Assembly (NCBI RefSeq): GCF_014357575.1
Contig: NZ_JACONW010000038.1
Location: 1 to 43,341, forward strand
Direction: 5' to 3'
Origin: Pseudomonas folii
Lineage (GTDB): Bacteria; Pseudomonadota; Gammaproteobacteria; Pseudomonadales; Pseudomonadaceae
DNA length: 43,341 bases
Numbering within the stretch: the first letter of the stretch is position 1; each line of letters opens with the position of its first letter. Positions 41,413 to 43,341 of this stretch are shown here, one piece after another. The position numbers and the translations under genes were made by a program. The notes under the pieces are model-generated. The model made no database searches, was not told the DNA's origin, and was given only the letters and a program-made list of their open reading frames with translations.

Positions 41413-42369
41413 ATGCAACTGACCACGCCCGTGAAAACCGACAATATTCTTGTACTGGGAGCCGGGGAGTTGGGCACACAGGTCTTGCGCGAGCTGGCTG
41501 CGATGACCGCTGACAGCGGAAAAGCGCGCATCACCGTTCTGCTACGCCCCTCCGCTGTCGCCACTCAGGACAGTTCGAAAAAATCTGCCATTGAAGAGCT
41601 TCAAACCCTTGGCATCCATTTTTTGCAGGCCGACGTGATCAACGATTCTGTCGAAGCACTCGCCGAGCATTTCCGGCACTTCGATACGGTGATCAGTTGT
41701 GTTGGCTTCGTTGCGGGCGCTGGCACCCAACTCAAGCTCACTCAGGCGGCGCTCAAAGCTGGCGTAAAGCGCTACGTGCCGTGGCAATTCGGCGTGGACT
41801 ATGACGTGATTGGTAAAGGCAGCCCGCAGGATCTGTTTGATGAACAGCTCGACGTCCGCGAGCTTTTAAGAGCCCAGCGCACAACCCAATGGCTGATCAT
41901 TTCCACCGGGATGTTTACCAGCTTCCTGTTTGAGCCCGCCTTTGGTGTGGTCGATCTGGCCGAAAACACGGTTCACGCTTTGGGCACCTGGGACACCCAA
42001 GTTACCGTCACCACATCAGAGGACATCGGCAAGCTGACGGCACACATCATCTTTGCCGAACCCCGCCTGGTTGATCAGGTGGTGTTCGTCGCAGGGGATA
42101 CGCTGAGCTATCGGCAACTGGCGGACACGCTCGACGAAAAGCTAGGGCGCACGCTGTCTCGCATGGAATGGAGCGTCCCGCAACTGAACGCCGCTCTCGC
42201 CGCTGCGCCGGACGATTCGCTCTGCAAATACCGGGCGGTGTTTGCCCAAGGTAAAGGCGTCGCCTGGGATAAAAACCGCACGTTCAACGCCACACACGGT
42301 ATTGAACTGACCACAGCGGCTGACTGGATCGAGCAGAACCTAGTGTCTGCCAAGGGCGCGCTTGTGTAG
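41413..42369 (+). CDS. NmrA/isoflavone-reductase-like oxidoreductase
   Basis: A 318-aa atypical short-chain dehydrogenase with the NAD(P)-binding GAGELGTQV (G17-x-G-x-x-G) at the N-terminus, LLRPSAVATQ (NADP specificity loop) and the central WQFGVDYDVIGKGSPQDLFDEQLDVRELL. This is the NmrA/aromatic-alcohol reductase type, acting on an aromatic or quinone-like substrate that cannot be named. The lysine expected for isoflavone-reductase catalysis is not clearly placed. ATG 41413 has GGAGGA 8 bases upstream. Its 3' end overlaps the convergent EamA gene by 30 bases. It is divergent from HxlR and presumably controlled by it. Confidence 0.85.
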   Translation: MQLTTPVKTDNILVLGAGELGTQVLRELAAMTADSGKARITVLLRPSAVATQDSSKKSAIEELQTLGIHFLQADVINDSVEALAEHFRHFDTVISCVGFVAGAGTQLKLTQAALKAGVKRYVPWQFGVDYDVIGKGSPQDLFDEQLDVRELLRAQRTTQWLIISTGMFTSFLFEPAFGVVDLAENTVHALGTWDTQVTVTTSEDIGKLTAHIIFAEPRLVDQVVFVAGDTLSYRQLADTLDEKLGRTLSRMEWSVPQLNAALAAAPDDSLCKYRAVFAQGKGVAWDKNRTFNATHGIELTTAADWIEQNLVSAKGALV

Positions 42370-43284
42370 CACCTGCCTTAAAAGGTCGTGACCACTCACC
42401 AGCAGAATCCCGGCGAGCACCAGTGCCGAGCCGATTACAAAGGAGGATTCCAGCGTTTCGTCCAGTAACCACACGCCAAACACCACGCCGAATAAAGGCG
42501 TCATGAACGACAGCACGCCCAGGCGAGAACCAAGATAGCGGCCCAGCAGCCAGAACCAGACGAGGAAACTCAGGAATGAAACGCCGATGGTCTGATAGGC
42601 CAGGCTGCTGACCGCAACGGTAGTCAGGTTGATGCCGGTTTGTCCGGTTGCCAGGGCCATCAAGGCAAGGATCACAAAGGCTCCAGCCAACTGATAGAAC
42701 AGCGTCAGCGGTGCGGGTGCATCTGACAGTCTGGAGCCGCGAATGGTGAGGGTCGTACCCGCCCAGAGAATAGCCGCCAGCAGACCCAGTCCGTCGCCAA
42801 CCCGCTGATGCAGCACTGATACGCCGGGAGCTGCGGGGGCGTAGAACGCCAAAACCACGCCAGAGAATGCAATGAGGATTCCGATCCATTGCAGCAACGT
42901 CAGGTGCTCACTGCGAAACCGAAAATGCAGGCCGATGGCGACAAATATCGGTGCCGTGTAAAGGAAGATCACCATGTGCGCAGCCGAGGTGTAGCGCAGC
43001 CCTTCGCCCACCGCGAGGTACTCCAGCGCAAACAGTACACCGACCATGATCCCGGCCTGCCAGGTGCCGCGGCGTTTCATCTGCTGCCAGCGCAGCATCA
43101 ACAACACGCCCACCATCAATGCGGCAAAACCTGAACGCAGCGCGATCTGGAAAATCGGCGCAATGTCCGGTGCTGCAGCCTTGATCGCGACTTGCTGCAG
43201 ACCCCATACGGTACACAGCACGGTCATCATGACCGCGGCCTGACCGTCGATGGGTTTACGAATATTCACGGGGCTCGATCTCAC
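42340..43284 (-). CDS. EamA/DMT-family transporter
   Basis: A ~314-aa inner-membrane transporter with ten predicted helices in two EamA repeats (about residues 15-150 and 165-300). It probably exports a metabolite or amino acid; no substrate can be named. The start is unclear: GTG at 43284 has no good ribosome binding site, and a second GTG five codons downstream (43269) has a weak GAG before it, so the N-terminus may be five residues shorter. Its 3' end overlaps the NmrA-like gene by 30 bases. It differs from the EamA protein at 27845. Confidence 0.85.
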   Translation of the reverse strand: MRSSPVNIRKPIDGQAAVMMTVLCTVWGLQQVAIKAAAPDIAPIFQIALRSGFAALMVGVLLMLRWQQMKRRGTWQAGIMVGVLFALEYLAVGEGLRYTSAAHMVIFLYTAPIFVAIGLHFRFRSEHLTLLQWIGILIAFSGVVLAFYAPAAPGVSVLHQRVGDGLGLLAAILWAGTTLTIRGSRLSDAPAPLTLFYQLAGAFVILALMALATGQTGINLTTVAVSSLAYQTIGVSFLSFLVWFWLLGRYLGSRLGVLSFMTPLFGVVFGVWLLDETLESSFVIGSALVLAGILLVSGHDLLRQVLHKRALGRH

Positions 43285-43341
43285 GCTGTATTGACCGCGG
43301 CATTATGGGGTTTGGCAGAAGGGAAATGTGAAGATCTGAAT

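Overview
The window looks like a chromosomal segment of a Pseudomonas species (P. fluorescens/P. syringae-like). Evidence: GC-rich codon use in most genes, many Pseudomonas-type palindromic (REP-like) elements around 'gggagcgaggcttgcccgcgat' style sequences, typical Pseudomonas small families (DUF7693-like, DUF3077/DUF6124-like), and a three-gene periplasmic sugar-acid dehydrogenase. The exact species cannot be fixed from this segment.

Region 1 (1-3700) is core-like: a methyl-accepting chemotaxis protein (minus), a cytosolic J-domain protein (plus) and an intact tRNA-Met(CAU). Region 2 (about 3690-15420) is an accessory island inserted at the 3' end of that tRNA. It is bounded by a ~110-bp imperfect direct repeat (3668-3780 and 15310-15420) and is partly more AT-rich. 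It carries a decayed DUF927-type gene, a coiled-coil protein with a small partner, a giant gene (6035-13561) fusing a DnaG-like primase (CHC2 zinc finger + TOPRIM), a reverse transcriptase and a nitrilase-like amidohydrolase, a ~1-kb structured intergenic region, and a small HExxH metallopeptidase-like protein. I see no integrase. The giant protein resembles the RT-nitrilase defence reverse transcriptases (DRT1/UG1-like) with an added primase module. It is the strongest candidate for a new system, and the structured intergenic region upstream of it is a candidate non-coding RNA.

Region 3 (15420-18100) is a patchy accessory zone: a secreted unknown protein, another partial copy of the island repeat, a small DUF protein, and an orphan Phd-like antitoxin followed by a stub of a VapC-like toxin. 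Region 4 (18276-24504) holds a membrane protein, a P-loop kinase-like protein, a RidA protein, and an operon for a membrane-bound FAD dehydrogenase (small Tat subunit, GMC subunit, triheme cytochrome c) that oxidises gluconate or a similar polyol/sugar acid into the periplasm.

Region 5 (24940-29400) has a GNAT acetyltransferase, a PH-domain protein, a DUF7693-like protein, a MocR/GntR regulator divergent from an EamA exporter, and a five-unit 125-bp tandem array. Region 6 (29400-36200) is a surface-sugar cluster. GalE makes UDP-galactose and Glf converts it to UDP-galactofuranose. A glycosyltransferase, a family-1-like glycosidase and an ABC exporter follow in one overlapping operon, so a galactofuranose-containing glycan or glycolipid is likely.

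Region 7 (36200-43341) contains stress and redox genes: YghU-type glutathione transferase, a second RidA, LysR regulator divergent from an Old Yellow Enzyme, HxlR regulator divergent from an NmrA-like reductase, and a second EamA exporter. REP-like palindromes separate most of these units.
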